Positions 11,253-23,174 of a DNA stretch of 64,000 bases are shown here, piece by piece (positions within the stretch are counted from its first letter, which is position 1; each line of letters opens with the position of its first letter). A program made the translations under genes and the position numbers. The stretch covers positions 84,139,295 to 84,203,294 of the forward strand of contig NC_044560.1 of the NCBI RefSeq assembly GCF_007565055.1. Direction: 5' to 3'. The notes under the pieces are model-generated. The model made no database searches, had not been told where the DNA came from, and saw only the letters and a list, made by a program, of their open reading frames with translations. Origin of the DNA: Rhinopithecus roxellana (Eukaryota; Chordata; Mammalia; Primates; Cercopithecidae).

Positions 11253-11577
11253 GGCCGGGCGCGGTGGCTCAAGCCTGTAATCCCAGCACTTTGGGAGGCC
11301 GAGACGGGCGGATCACGAGGTCAGGAGATGATAGACCATCCTGGCTAACACGGTGAAACCGTCTCTACAAAAAAAAATTAAAAAAAACTAGCCAGGCGAG
11401 TGGTGGGCGCCTGTAGTCCCAGCTACTCGGGAGACTGAGGCAGGAGAATGGCGTAACCCGGGAGGCGGAGCTTGCAGTGAGCTGGGATCGCGCCACTGCA
11501 CTCCAGCCCGGGCAACAGAGCGAGACTCCGTCCCAAAAAACCAAAAACAAACAAACAAAAAAACAAAACAAAAAACA
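11253..11577 (+). mobile_element. Young AluY of Old World monkey type
   Basis: Starts ggccgggcgcggtggctcaa and contains aaactagccaggcgagtggt. The tail is a mixed CAAA-rich run. Several single-base losses distinguish it from its siblings. Confidence 0.9.
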
Positions 11578-12301
11578 CAACTAAAACTGGACAGAACAGT
11601 TATTATTGATAATTATTTAATGATGAGGATGTATTCTGAGAAACGCACCCTTAGGTGGTTTTTGTCCTTATGCAAACAACATAGAGGATACTTACACAAA
11701 CCTAGATGTCGTAGCCTACTATACACCTGGGCTACATGGTAGAGCCTGTTGCTCCTAGGTTACAAACCTGTGCAGGATGTTACTGTAGTGAATACTGTTG
11801 GCAATTGTAACACAGTGGTAAGTATTTGTGTTTAAACATATCTAAACATAGAAAAGGCGGACTAAAAATATGGCATAAAAGATTAAAAAATGGTATATTT
11901 CTATAGGGCACTTACCATGAGTGAAGCTTGCAGGACTGGAAGTTGCTCTGGGTGAGTCAGTGAGTGGGTGGCGAGTGAATGTGAAGTTGTAGGACATTAT
12001 GTATACTTCTGTAGATTCACAAACACTGTACACTAAGGCTATACTAAATTTATTTTTAAAAAAGTTCTTTCTTCAATAATAAATTAAACAGCTTTCTGTA
12101 ACTTTTTTACTTTATAAACTTTTAAACTTTTAAAAACTTTTGGGCTCTTCTGTAATAACACTTAGCTTAAAACATGTACACGTTGTACAGCTCTACTAAA
12201 ATATTTTCTTTATATCCTTATTCTATAAGTCTTCTTGTATTTTTAAAATTATTATTCTTAGGTTTTACTTTTTAAACTTCTTTGTTAAAAACAAAGACAC
12301 G

Positions 12302-12597
12302 GGCTGGGCACAGTGGCTCATGTCTGTAATCCCAGCACTTTGGGAAGCCGAGGCGGGCGGATCACCTGAGGTCAGGAGTTCGAGACCAGCCTGGCCAACA
12401 TGGTGAGGCCCTGTCTCTACTAAAATTACAAAAATTAGCCGGGCATGGTGGTAGGCACCTGTAATTCCAGCTACTCAGGAGGCTGAGGTAGGAGAATCCC
12501 TTGAACCTGGGAGGTGGAGACTGCAGTGAGCCGAGATCGCGCCATTGCACTCCAGCTTGGGCGACAGAGTGAGACTCCGTCTCAAAAACAAACTAAC
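12302..12597 (+). mobile_element. AluS-type SINE
   Basis: Starts ggctgggcacagtggctcat and ends in ctcaaaaacaaactaac. It sits head-to-tail with the next Alu. Confidence 0.92.
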
Positions 12598-12599
12598 AA

Positions 12600-12907
12600 G
12601 CTGGGTGCGATGGCTCATGCCTGTAATCCCAACACTTTGGGAGGCCAAGTCAGGTGGATTGCTTGAGGTCAGGAGTTCAAGACCAGCCTGACCAACATGG
12701 TAAAACCCTGTCTCTACTAAAAATACAAAAATTAGCCAGGCATGGCAACAGGCGCCTATAATCCCAGCTACTCAGGAGGCTGAGACAGGAGAATCGCTTG
12801 AACCCAGGAGACAGAGGTTGCAGTGAGCCAAGATCGCTCCATTGCACTCCAGCCTGGGTGACAGAGCAAGTCTCCATCTCAAAAACAAACAAACAAACAA
12901 ATAAAAA
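12600..12907 (+). mobile_element. Alu SINE
   Basis: Starts gctgggtgcgatggctcat and ends with a CAAA-rich tail. Second member of a tandem Alu pair. Confidence 0.92.
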
Positions 12908-13142
12908 ACAAGGACACAATATACATTAGCCTAGGCCCACACATGGTCAAGATCATCGATATCACTGTCTTCCACCTCCACATCTCGCCCCACTGGAAGG
13001 TTATCAGGGGCAATAACATGCATGGAGCTGTCATGTCCTATGTTAACAATGTCTTCTTCTGGAATACCTCCTGAAGGACCTGCCAGAGGTTGTTTTGCAG
13101 TTAACTTTTCTTTTTTTTAATAAGTAGAAGGAGTACACTTTA

Positions 13143-13445
13143 TTTTTATTTTTTGTATTTTTTATTTTTTTGAGATGGAGTCTTGCTCTGTTGCCCAGGC
13201 TGGAGTACAGTGGTGTGATCTCGGCTCACTGCGACCTCTGCCTCCCGGGTTCACGCATTCTCCTGCCTCAGCCTCCTGAGTAGCTGCGACTACAGGCGCC
13301 TGCCACGCCCAGCTATTTTGTATTTTTAGTAGAGACAGGGTTTCACCGTGTTAGCCAGGACGGTCTTGATCTCCTGACCTCGTGATCCGCCCACCTCGGC
13401 CTCCCAAAGTGCTGGGATTACAGGTGTGAGCCACCGCGCCCAGCC
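13143..13445 (-). mobile_element. Alu SINE, reverse
   Basis: Reverse Alu ending accgcgcccagcc. Perfect target duplications aggagtacacttta occur at 13129-13142 and 13446-13459. Confidence 0.95.
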
Positions 13446-13642
13446 AGGAGTACACTTTAAAATAATGATAAAAAAGTATAGCATAGTCTACATAAACCAG
13501 TAACAGCTGTTTAATATAATTATCCAGTATTATGTACTGTACATAATTGTATGTGCTAGACTTTTATATGACTGGCAGTGCAGTAGGCTGTTTACACCAG
13601 CGTCACTACGAACATGTGAGTAATGTATTGCACTATGACATT

Positions 13643-14221
13643 TTGATGGTTAATATTAGGTGTCAATTTGATTGGATTGAAGGATGCCTAGATGGCTGGC
13701 AAAGTACTGTTTCTGGGTGTGCCTGTGCGGGTGTTGCCAGAGGAGATTTACATTTGAGTTGGTGGCCCGGGAGAGGAAGACCCACCGTCAATGTGGGTGG
13801 ACGCCATCCAATGGGCTGCCAGCAGGGCTAGAACAAAGCAGGTGAAAGAAGGTGGGATAACCTTGATTGCTGAGTCTTCTGACTTCCTTCTTTTTTTCTG
13901 TGCTGGATTCTTTCTTCTGCTCCTCCTGCCCTTGGACATCAGAGTTCAGGTTTTCTGGCCTTTGGACTTGGGTTTTGCACCAGTGGCTTGCTGGGGGATC
14001 TTGGGCCTTCAGCCACGGACTGAAGGCTGCACTGTCGGCTTCCCTGGTTTTGAGACTGTCAGACTCGGACTGAGGCACTACTGGCTTCTCTCTTCCCCAG
14101 CTTGCAGACAGCCTCTTGTGGGACTTTGCCTGGTAATCGTGTGAACCAATCCTAATAAACTCCCTTTCATATACGCATATATCCTATTAGTTCTGTCTCT
14201 CTGGAGAACCCTGACTCATAC
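13643..14221 (+). mobile_element. MLT2A-type (ERVL) solo LTR
   Basis: Begins tgatggttaatattaggtgt, contains gtgttgccagaggagattt and the AATAAACTCCC region near 14150-14163, and ends with gagaaccctgactcatacag. This is the layout of MLT2A LTRs. It is inserted into the Tigger-like element. Reading frames inside it are incidental. Confidence 0.85.
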
Positions 14222-14345
14222 AGATGGCTATGGCATCATTAGGGGACAGGAAATTTTCAGCTCCATTGTAATCTTTTGGGACCACTGTCACATATGCGTC
14301 CATCATTGACCAAAAGTCGTTATGCAGTGCATAACTATACATGAA

Positions 14346-14860
14346 ACAATAGGTCTCAAGGCATTGGACATCAGGCAATAAGGGGAGCAATCTCTGGGAA
14401 ACAAGCAAGGTGAGCTAAACAGTTTCCAAGCTTACTGCCTAGAAAGAGTTTCCACGCCACAGTACAGGGAGGAGGAACCCAAGCTAACCCTGGAGGTCTT
14501 TCTGAGAGGAGGAGACAGAGCTGAGAGGCCAAGGAAGCCAAGGAAGCTAGAGCTCTCAGGGCAGAGCCCCAGAGAGGAGAACGCTTCATAGTACTGAGTT
14601 CCGAACATGTGCACATGAGGAAATGACCCAAGCCTGGGGAAAGAACTTCACAAAAAGAGTACAGAAAATCATTCTCAGAGTTCACACATACTCAGGAATA
14701 GTGATCTTCCCACCAGCCACAGCAGAAAAATCTCATAACTCTTAAGGCATTGGGTAGAGCACTCAGAAGGGTTTTGCTTCAGTAATAAGGAAATTTAACT
14801 CTTGACTAAATGCTACTGGGGTTCTGCCAAGAATGTTAAAAGCAAGACCTGAAAGGATCC
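14346..14860. other. Unassigned, possibly 5' L1/HAL1 sequence
   Basis: AG-rich sequence between the Tigger-like element and clear HAL1/L1 material. Short minus-strand frames give no domain signal. Confidence 0.4.
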
Positions 14861-15036
14861 AATTATGTCAGAGTAACTTAACCACATTAAGAACAAAGCT
14901 AAAGAATATTTATAGGAATACAAAAATTATCCAGGGCCCCCCAAAAGGTAAAATTTACAATGTCTAGCATCCAATAAAAAATTACCAGGCAAGTGAAAGA
15001 GCAGAAAAATACTATGTATAAAGAAAAGAAAAGTCA

Positions 15037-15170
15037 GCCAAGTGTGGTGGTTCATGCTTATAAATCCTAGCACTTTGGGAGACCAAGGTGTTTGAGCCCA
15101 GTAGTTCAAGACCAGCCTGGGTAACATAGCAAGGTGCTATCTCTTTTAAATTTAAAAAATAAAAATAATA
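15037..15170 (+). mobile_element. Free left Alu monomer (FLAM-like)
   Basis: About 135 bp resembling only the left Alu arm, ending in an A/T-rich tail. Flanked by gaaaagtca at 15028 and 15179. Confidence 0.7.
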
Positions 15171-15187
15171 AAGAAGAGAAAAGTCAA

Positions 15188-15480
15188 GGCCAGGCCTGGT
15201 GGCTCATGCCTGTAATCCCAGCACTTTTTAAGGCCAAGGTGGGCAGATTGAGCGCAGGAGTTTGACACGAGCCTGGACAACGTGGCAAAACCACATCTCT
15301 ACAAAAAATACAAAAATTAGCTGGGTATGGTGGTGCATGCCTCTAGTTTCAGCTACTTAGGAGGCTGAGCTGGGAGGATCACTTGAGCCTGGGAGGTTGA
15401 GGCTGATGTGAGCCATGATTATGCCACTATACTCCAACCTGGGCAACAGAGCAGGATCCTGTATCAAAAATTTAAAAACA
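15188..15480 (+). mobile_element. AluJ-type SINE
   Basis: Diverged dimeric Alu starting ggccaggcctggtggctcat. The same gaaaagtcaa target sequence is repeated just before and just after it. Confidence 0.85.
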
Positions 15481-16523
15481 GAAAAGTCAATCAGTCAATC
15501 AATCAAAACTGATCCAGAAGTGACATGATAGAATTAGGAGGCAAGGACTTTAAAACACCAATTGTAACTGAATTCCATATGTTCAAAAAGCCAGGAGAAA
15601 GATTAAACATGTTAAACAGAATAAAAATACCCCAATCAAACATCCAAACATGAAAATCACAATGTTTGAAGTGAAAAATATACTGGATGAGATTAATGGC
15701 AGTTTTGACACTGCAGAAGAACAGATTTGCAACCTTGAAGATATAGCAATAGAAGCTATCCAAAATAAAACACAGAAAGGAAAAAGACAGAAGCAAATAA
15801 AAAGAGCACCAGTGAGTCATGGGATAACTTAAAGCAGTCTAATGTATGTATATTTGGAGTCCCTTAAGGAGTGAAGAAAGGGAAGAAAAGAAAAAAAATT
15901 GAAGAAACCTCTGAAAAATTTCCAAATTTGATGAAAACGATAAACACACATAACCACAAAACTCAACAAACCCAAACACAGGAAACATAAAGAAAAAATA
16001 CACCAAGGCACATCACAATCAAATTGCTCAGAACAAGTGATAATGAGAAAAATCTTAAAAACCGCCAAAGGAAGAAGAAACATTACACAGGGGAACAAAG
16101 AATGACAGCAGATTTTTTTATTATAAACAATGCAAGCTAAGAGATAGTGGAACAACATCTTTAAAGTACTGAAAGAAAAAATCTATCAAGCTAGAATTCT
16201 ATACCCATTGAAAATATATTTCAAAAATGAAGGTGAAATAAATACTTTCTTGGAAATACAAAAACTGAAAGAATTTATCACCAGCAGACCTGTACTCACA
16301 AGAAATGTTGAGGTTATTCAAGCAGAAAGAAAATGATACAAGATGGAAATCTGGATCTACGTAAAGAAATGAAAAGTACTGGAAATGGCAATTATGTGGG
16401 TGAAAAATAACGCCTTTTTAAAATTATTTAAATCCCCTTAAAGATAATCAACAATTTAGAGCAAAAGCAGTAACAATGCACTGTTACTGTGGGGTTATCA
16501 TATAAGTAAAAGTAAAATATCTA

Positions 16524-16836
16524 GGCCAGGCATGGTGGCTCACGCCTGTAACCCCAGCATTTGGGAGGCTGAGGCAGGCAGATCACCTGAGGCTGGGAGT
16601 TTGAGACCCTCCCGGCCAACATGGTGAAACCCCATCTCTACTAAAAATACAAAAATTAGCCAGGTGTGATAGCAGGTGCCTGTAGTCCCAGCTACTTGGG
16701 AGGCTGAAGCAGGAGAATTGCTTGAACCCAGAAGGCAGACGTTGTGGTGAGATAAGACAGTGCCACTGTACTCCAGCCTGGGCAACAGAGCAAAACTCCG
16801 TCTCAAAAACAAACAAACAAACAAACAAAAAACAAC
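16524..16836 (+). mobile_element. AluS-type SINE
   Basis: Starts ggccaggcatggtggctcac with a CAAA tail. Target duplication agtaaaatatct lies at 16511 and 16837. Confidence 0.93.
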
Positions 16837-16999
16837 AGTAAAATATCTGACAATAATAGCACAAAGTCCAGGAGGGGCTAAGTGGAAGTGTACTCTTATA
16901 AGGGTCATATTCTCTATGTGAGGTGGTGTACTATCACTTGGAGGTAGGCTGTTGTCTTAGTCTATTCCTGCTGCTGTGACAAAATATCTTAGACAAGAA

Positions 17000-17125
17000 G
17001 CTAAGGTGGAAGGATCAGTTGAGCCCAGGAGTTAGAGGTTACATTACAGTGAGCTATGATTGTGCCACTTCCCTCCAGCCCAGGTGACAGAGTGAAACCC
17101 TCTCTCTTAAAAAAAGAAAGAGAAG
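17000..17125 (+). mobile_element. Partial Alu (right-arm piece)
   Basis: Contains ggatcagttgagcccagg and cagtgagctatgattgtg followed by an A-rich tail. The 5' arm is missing. Sequence at 16950-17000 (gtcttagtctattcctgctg) looks like an unrelated LTR fragment. Confidence 0.75.
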
Positions 17126-17229
17126 AAAAGAAAATACTCAATCCAAAAAAGGCAGAAAAAGAGAAAAAATGGAAGAAAAAAAAAAAAAACGAAAAACAAG
17201 TGGGACAAGTAGCAATCAAATAGCCATGT

Positions 17230-18465
17230 TTCAAACTCAACCATATCAAGAATTACATTAATGTAAGAGATTTAAATATACTCCAATTAAAAAGTATAGA
17301 TTTTCAGACTGAATGAAAAAGCAAGACACAGCTACATGCTACTTATAAGAAACCCACTCTAAACATAAGATACAAACAGGTTAAAAGTAAAAGGATGGAA
17401 AAATATATATCACACCATAGCCAATCAAAATAAAGTAGATTTCAGAGTAAAGGTTACTATTAGAGATAAAGTGAGTTATTTCACAATGAAAAGGGGGTCA
17501 ATTAATCAGGAGAACATAGAAATCCTAAACAACTAGTAAGGGAGCTTTGAAATACATTGTTATGGGCTAAATTGTGTACCCTTTCCAAAATCATATTAAA
17601 AAGTCCTAACCTCCAATGTGACTATATTTGGAGATAGGATATTTAAAGAGATAATTAGGTTAAATTAGCATGGGCCCTAATCTACTATGACTGGTGTCTT
17701 TATAAGAAGAGAGAATTTGGACACAGACAAGGTACAGAGGGAATATCATGTGAAGACACAGGGAGAAAACAGCCATCTACTAGACAAGGAAAGAGGCCTC
17801 TGAAGACATCAACCCTGCTGAAACCTTGATTTTGGATTTCTGGCCTCCATATCTGTGAGGAAATAATTTTTTGTTGTTGTTTAAGCCACATTGTCTATAG
17901 TACTGTATTATGGCAGCTCTAGCAAACTAATACATGCATGAAGTGAAAACTGATAGAACGAACTGTAAGGAAAAAGAGACAAATCCACAATGATAGTAGG
18001 AGATTCCAACACCCTTCTAATAGAAGTTGATAGAAAGAGTAGGCATAAATCAGTAAAGATATAGGAATGGAACAACACTATCAGCCAACTTGATCTAATA
18101 GACATTTATAGAACACTTCATCCAACATCAGCAGAGTACACATTAATTTCAACTAACACGGAACATTTACTAAGACAGACAGTATTCTGGGGCATGAAAC
18201 AAAGATTGATAAATTTAAATGGACTCAAGTCATATAAAGTATATTTCCTGACAATAATGAAATAAAATTAAAAGTCAATAATGGAAACATCTCTGGAAAA
18301 TTTGCAAATATTTAGAAACTAAATAACATAATTCTAAACAATCCATGGGCTAAAGAAGAAATCAAAAGACAGATTAAAATATTTTGAATGGAATTAAAAT
18401 GGCAATACACATATTAAATTTTGTAGGATGCTGCTACATAATACATAGAAGGAAAGTTATGCACA
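17230..18465 (+). mobile_element. Old L1 ORF2 endonuclease-region fragment
   Basis: Reads gtaagagatttaaatatact, gaaacccactctaaac, aggatggaaaaatatatatc, agtaggagattccaacaccc and gacatttatagaacacttc in the order found in the L1 ORF2 endonuclease domain. Frames are broken, and an MLT1 LTR is inserted at 17563-17935. Confidence 0.8.
17563..17935 (+). mobile_element. MLT1-type (MaLR) LTR
   Basis: Begins ttatgggctaaattgtgta, then ctaacctccaatgtgact, ctttataagaagaga, gtgaagacacag and ttgttgtttaagccacattg, the order of MLT1 LTRs. It sits inside the L1 fragment. Confidence 0.85.
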
Positions 18466-18747
18466 GGCCGGGCGCGGTGGCTCAAGCCTGTAATCCCAGC
18501 ACTTTGGGAGGCCGAGACGGGCGGATCACGAGGTCAGGAGATCGAGACCATCCTGGCTAACACGGTGAAACCCCGTCTCTACTAAAAATACAAAAAAACT
18601 AGCCGGGCGAGGTGGCGGGCGCCTGTAGTCCCAGCTACTCGGGAGGCTGAGGCAGGAGAATGGCGTAAACCCGGGAGGCGGAGCTTGCAGTGAGCTGAGA
18701 TCTGGCCACTGCACTCCAGCCCGGGCGACAGAGCGAGACTCCGCCTC

Positions 18748-18775
<28 letters not shown>
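18466..18775 (+). mobile_element. Young AluY of Old World monkey type
   Basis: Full-length AluYRa-like element with an A29 tail. It abuts a second, 5'-truncated Alu with no unique sequence between them and has no matching target duplication on its right. Confidence 0.93.
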
Positions 18776-18778
<3 letters not shown>

Positions 18779-19003
18779 ATCAAGACCATCCTGGCCAACA
18801 TGGTGAAACCCCATCTCTACTAAAAATACAAAAATTAACTGGGCATGGTGGCATGTGCCTGTAGTCCCAGCTACTTGGGAGGCTAAGACAGGATAATTGC
18901 TTGAACCCGGGAGACAAAGGTTGCAGTGAGCCGAGATCATGCCACTGCACTCCAGTCTGAAAACAGACAGAAACTCCGTAAAAAAAAAAAAAAAAAAAAA
19001 AAG
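18776..19003 (+). mobile_element. 5'-truncated Alu
   Basis: Begins inside the left arm at gagatcaagaccatcctggc and continues to an A-rich tail. The first 60 or so bases of a normal Alu are missing. Confidence 0.9.
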
Positions 19004-19257
19004 ATTGAATGAGAACACCTGATTTTGTCTTGGTTGGGAAGTTGATAAAAGTCTAGCAATTTTACTGAGCTCTAGATTTTAAGAGTGCGTGATGTATACT
19101 TATCTTCCATGCTAGTTGAGGGAACAAAATAATAGAATTTTAAAAAATCAATCCAATTAAAAATGTGAAATAAGAAAAAAGAAGCAAATAAAAAGCATGG
19201 AAATTGAAAGACCCAAAATAAGATAGTAATTGAAGCCATGGGAAAGCATACAGGAAT
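19004..19257. other. Unassigned interval between Alu and L1
   Basis: AT-rich sequence that does not obviously continue the upstream L1 frame. Confidence 0.5.
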
Positions 19258-20730
19258 AGCTGAATGCACACCCCTAAAAATTCCTATGGGGCATCTACGG
19301 TGAACTCATTTTTGACAAAGGTGCCAAGAACATTCACTGGGGAAAGGAAAGTCTCTTCAATATTTGGTGCTAGGAAAACAGGATCTTCATATGCAGAAGA
19401 ATGAAAGTAGACCCCTGTCTCTTGCCATATACAATAATCAAGTAAGAATGGATTAAAGACTTAAATCTAAGACCCCGAACTATGAAACTACTAAAAGGAA
19501 ACATTGGGAAAGCTCTCTAGGACTTTGGTCTGGGCAAAGATTTCTTGAGTAATACCTCAAATGCACAGACAGCAAAAGCAAAAATGGACAAATGAGATCA
19601 CATCCAGCTAAAATCTTGTGCACAGCAAAGGAAACAATCAGCAAAGTAAAGAGATAACCCACACAATGAGAGACAATATTTGCAAACTACCCACCTGAAA
19701 TGGATTAATAACCAGAATATATAAGGAGCTCAGACAACTTGATTAGAAAAATGAAGTAATTGGATTAAACAGTGGGCAAAAGATCCAGATAGACATTCCT
19801 CAAAAGAAGACATACAAATGACCGACAGGTGTTTGAAAAAACACTCAACATTATCAGTTATCAGAGAAATGCAAATCAAAACTACAATGAGATATCATCT
19901 CACCCCAGTTAAAATGGCTTTCATTCAAAAGACAGGTGATAACAAATGCTAGTGAGGATGTTGTGAAAGGGGAAGCCTCGTACACTGTTGGGGCTGGAAA
20001 TTAGTATAGTCACTGTGGAGAGTGGTTTGGAGGTTCCTCAGAAAACTAAAGATGGAACTACCATATGATCCACCAATTCCACTAGTAAGTATACATCCAA
20101 ATAAAGGAAATTAGTATATCGATTAGGTATCTCCACTCCCGTGTTTGTTGCAGCACTGTGCACAATAGCCAAGATTTGGAATCAATCTAAGTGTCCCCAA
20201 ATAGATGAATAAATAGAGAAAATGTTGTACATGTACACAGTGGAATATTATTCAGCCGTAAAAATAATTAAATTCTGTCATTTGCAACAACATGGATGGA
20301 ACTGGAAGACATTATGTAAGTGAAATAAGCCAGGCACAGAGAGACAAATTTCTCGTGTTCTCACTTATATGTGGGTGCTAAAAATTGAAACAATTGAACT
20401 CATGAAGCTAGAGAGTAGAATGATGGTTACCAGAGGCTGAGAAGGAAGCTGGGAGTGGGGTGGGGTAGGGGAGAATGGTTAATGGGCACAAAAGTATACT
20501 TACATAGAATGAATAATATCCTAGTATTTTAGTATTTGATAGCACAACAGAGTGACTACGGTCAACAGTAATTTATTGTATATTTAAAAATAACTAAAAG
20601 AGTAATATTGGAATGTTCCTAACACAAAGAAATGATAAATGCTTGAGGCAATGGATACCCTGATTACCCTGATGTGATTACTGCACATTGAGTGCCTGGA
20701 TCAGTACATTGCATGTACTCCATGAATATA
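19258..20730 (+). mobile_element. L1MA-type LINE, ORF2 3' part and 3' UTR
   Basis: The order ctcatttttgacaaaggtgc, aagacttaaatctaagacc, aaatgcaaatcaaaactaca, agtggaatattattcagcc, gtgttctcacttatatgtgg and ctgatgtgattactgcaca marks the 3' third of ORF2 and the L1MA-type 3' UTR. It lacks RT-domain sequence upstream and has many stops. Confidence 0.9.
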
Positions 20731-21425
20731 GAGTACCCATAGTCATTAACATTTCTTAAAAATTTAAAAATGAATATGAAAATTCCATACCCTGGTACTG
20801 TTGCAAAAATGAAATTCATGGTCACATTCAGAGTGATATTTTCTAATAAATCCTCAAATAAATTTTGAAATTGAGCACACATGCATAGGAATATGCTGAT
20901 GCTTGTAATGTTTTCTTAATGTCATGAATTTTTTGAAAAAGTTTTTCTGCCATAAACCAGGTGCCTAAGATATGCTTATTATGTATAACAAGCATGGTTT
21001 GAAGCAATGTTTCTCACGATCATAAAAGTAAATACAGTCAAGGTGTTGCCAACTAAACCTTGAGCTAATATTTTCACCTTTTTATATATCAGTATCTCCA
21101 ACCTGTGATATATTTATAAAAACAAATGTTTCCATAATACTTTAACTCTAAGACCAGTACTGTACTTATACTGAAAGTGAAATGTAATACCTCCTATATT
21201 CTTCTCCTCTGAAAAAGTTTAGAGTTTCTCCATCCTTTGCATTCTAAAATAGAAGGGATGGGAGAGGAGGGGAAAATGAGACGGTTTAGTCAAATGCAGT
21301 TGACTCTTCATTTGACCAGCATCCCTTGTCTGCTCACTGTATGCTAAGCACAGGGCTAGCCACAGATGGTACAAAAATGAATAAAGCATGCTCTTAAGAA
21401 ACAGGAAAAGAATTCCTCTGGGAGT
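20731..21425. other. No feature recognised
   Basis: AT-rich unique sequence. Part of 21305-21385 (gctcactgtatgctaagcac) resembles a worn MIR/L2 end but is too short to call. Confidence 0.5.
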
Positions 21426-21805
21426 CAAAGAAGGCTTCCTGGAGGAGAGAACATTTATTTAGGATGATTTTAAAGAAGGATCAAAAGCTTCACACTTATA
21501 GAAGGCAGGAATATAATAACAAATAGAAGGGGTTGCATGAGCCAAGGTACAGGAAGGTAAAAAGACATGGTAGAGTCAGCACATAGGATGGGACCCCAGT
21601 GTAGGTGGCTGGAGGGGCTGGGCGAGGGCTGCAAATGGAGGGTGGGTTCACATCACTGAAGGCCTTGAATAAGGGTGGTGGGGAACCACAGAGAGCTTTT
21701 CCAAGCAGAGGCGACGTGTGGGAGTAGAGTTTTCAAGGAATCCTCCTAGGGTGGTATAGAGAATGAATTGCTGAGGCGGTCCTGGAGGCAGGAAGACTGA
21801 GGATG
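21426..21805 (+). mobile_element. Ancient dispersed repeat, family not named
   Basis: Series aggcttcctggaggaga, atgagccaaggtacagg, gaaggccttgaataa and gagagcttttccaagcagag fits a mammalian-wide dispersed sequence also visible at 57160-57340, 57480-57680 and 53040-53340. I recognise the family pattern but not its name. Confidence 0.4.
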
Positions 21806-22400
21806 GAGAGAGGCCACAATCCATCCCTTACAATCCAGCTTCCAGCTCAGCATCAAGAACAGGCATGTGGGCACAAAGATGATCCCAGGGAACAATGACT
21901 TCCTGGCTCAGTGATAAGGAGGCTAAATTGGAGAGAATTGTTCTCCCAGCAAATGAGTAACAGCACCATCTCAGTGGAAACCTGCTGTCTAACCTGATCT
22001 AACTTCTGACCTTCAGATCCACCTTATGAAGTGAGAGCAGTGAGGAAGGAGCCCTGGCCTAGGGTCCGAAGTCCTGGGTTTTGGTGCCCAGTTCAGCACT
22101 TGTTCACCGTGTAACCTTGGCCAAGTCCCTCGCCCAATCTGACCCATGTAATCTGTCACTCCTGCCTCACACACAGGGTGTTAGACCAGCAGGCCTTTTC
22201 CTCTGTCTCTTTCCAGGCAAGTTTACACTGGGTCAGATGCAGCTCCAGATCTCTGCGCCCCACCTTAACGTCCCAACCCACCAGCTTGCTATCCTAGCAG
22301 GGCCACCCCTATCCTACCACTGGGCTCCATCACCTGGGGAAGCAAGATCCTCTGTTTTCTTTCTTCAAAATGAAAACAGCTTTATTGTTTTTATTATTAA
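21806..22400. other. Mostly unique, with a worn reversed MIR near 22030-22180
   Basis: The segment gtaaccttggccaagtccct near 22110 is the reversed MIR hallmark. The rest has no repeat or exon that I can support. Confidence 0.5.
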
Positions 22401-22538
22401 AATAATATGGGCTCATTAAAAAGAAATTTAAACCATGACAGAAGTATACAGGAGAAAGTAAAATTCAAGTGAAATCTTATTATACAAAGGTAGCCATCAT
22501 TAAGATTTTGATAACAGTCTTCCAAGATAACTCGTTAT

Positions 22539-22573
<35 letters not shown>
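22539..22573. repeat. (AC)n microsatellite
   Basis: About 17 uninterrupted AC units. Confidence 0.97.
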
Positions 22574-22574
<1 letters not shown>

Positions 22575-22923
22575 CTCTGTGTAAACTGGGTCATAGTATT
22601 TTAACTATGGTGCAATCTCAGTTTTTCACTCCATAATATATCATGGATATCTATGTAAAAATATATTTATCCTATTACTGTCAAAGTTTTACTTTGATTA
22701 CATACTCACATACAAATATACAATTTACATCAATGTATAAATGTGATCAGCATGAACATGAGCAGAATCCAGTTATCTCTTTATTTTTAGTGGCTCCCTA
22801 TTTTTCTCTATAGTCCATAGATGGACCATAAACACTGTAGCAGCAAACACCTTTAAACATATATTCTTTTGCATTTTTAGGATAAATTTCTAGATGCAGA
22901 ACGGTTAGGTAGAAAAATGTAGA

Positions 22924-23174
22924 GGCTAGGCATGGTGGCTCATGCTTGTAATCCAGCACTTTGGAAGGCCAAGGTGGGAGGATCACTCGAGTTCAGGAGT
23001 TCAAGACCAGCCTGGGCAACATAGGGAGACACTGCCTCTACAAAAAAATTTAAAAATTCCATGCTACTTGGGAAACTGAGGCAGGAGGATGACTTGAGCC
23101 CTGGAGGTCGAGGCTGCAGTGAGCTGTGATTATGCACACCACTGCACTCCAGCCTGGACCCTGTCTCAAAAAAG
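22924..23174 (+). mobile_element. AluJ-type SINE with internal deletion
   Basis: Starts ggctaggcatggtggctcat. The A-rich linker leads straight to ctacttgggaaactgagg, so the first part of the right arm is lost. Confidence 0.88.

Larger units (their letters stand above)
11600..14345 (-). mobile_element. Tigger-like DNA transposon with transposase on the minus strand, nested insertions
   Basis: Unique blocks at 11600-12300, 12908-13142, 13446-13642 and 14222-14345 read as one old Tigger-type element interrupted by two Alus, a third Alu and an MLT2A-type LTR. Near 12940-13010 the minus strand encodes an acidic tail (DVEVEDSDIDDLD followed shortly by a stop), typical of Tigger transposase C-termini. 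The element is broken by many substitutions as well as by the insertions. Confidence 0.7.
14860..16480 (+). mobile_element. HAL1/L1 ORF1-region fragment
   Basis: Contains the ordered L1/HAL1 ORF1 series: a coiled-coil-like segment at 15650-15830 (FDTAEEQICNLED), then ccaaatttgatgaaaac, the gagaaaaatcttaaaaaccg segment, the nucleic-acid-binding region and gcaagctaagagatagtgg. Interrupted by two Alu-related insertions. No intact ORF1 remains. Confidence 0.75.

Noticed and set aside
13791..14144. 117-codon frame near 13.8-14.1 kb
   Set aside because: It lies wholly inside the MLT2A-type LTR.
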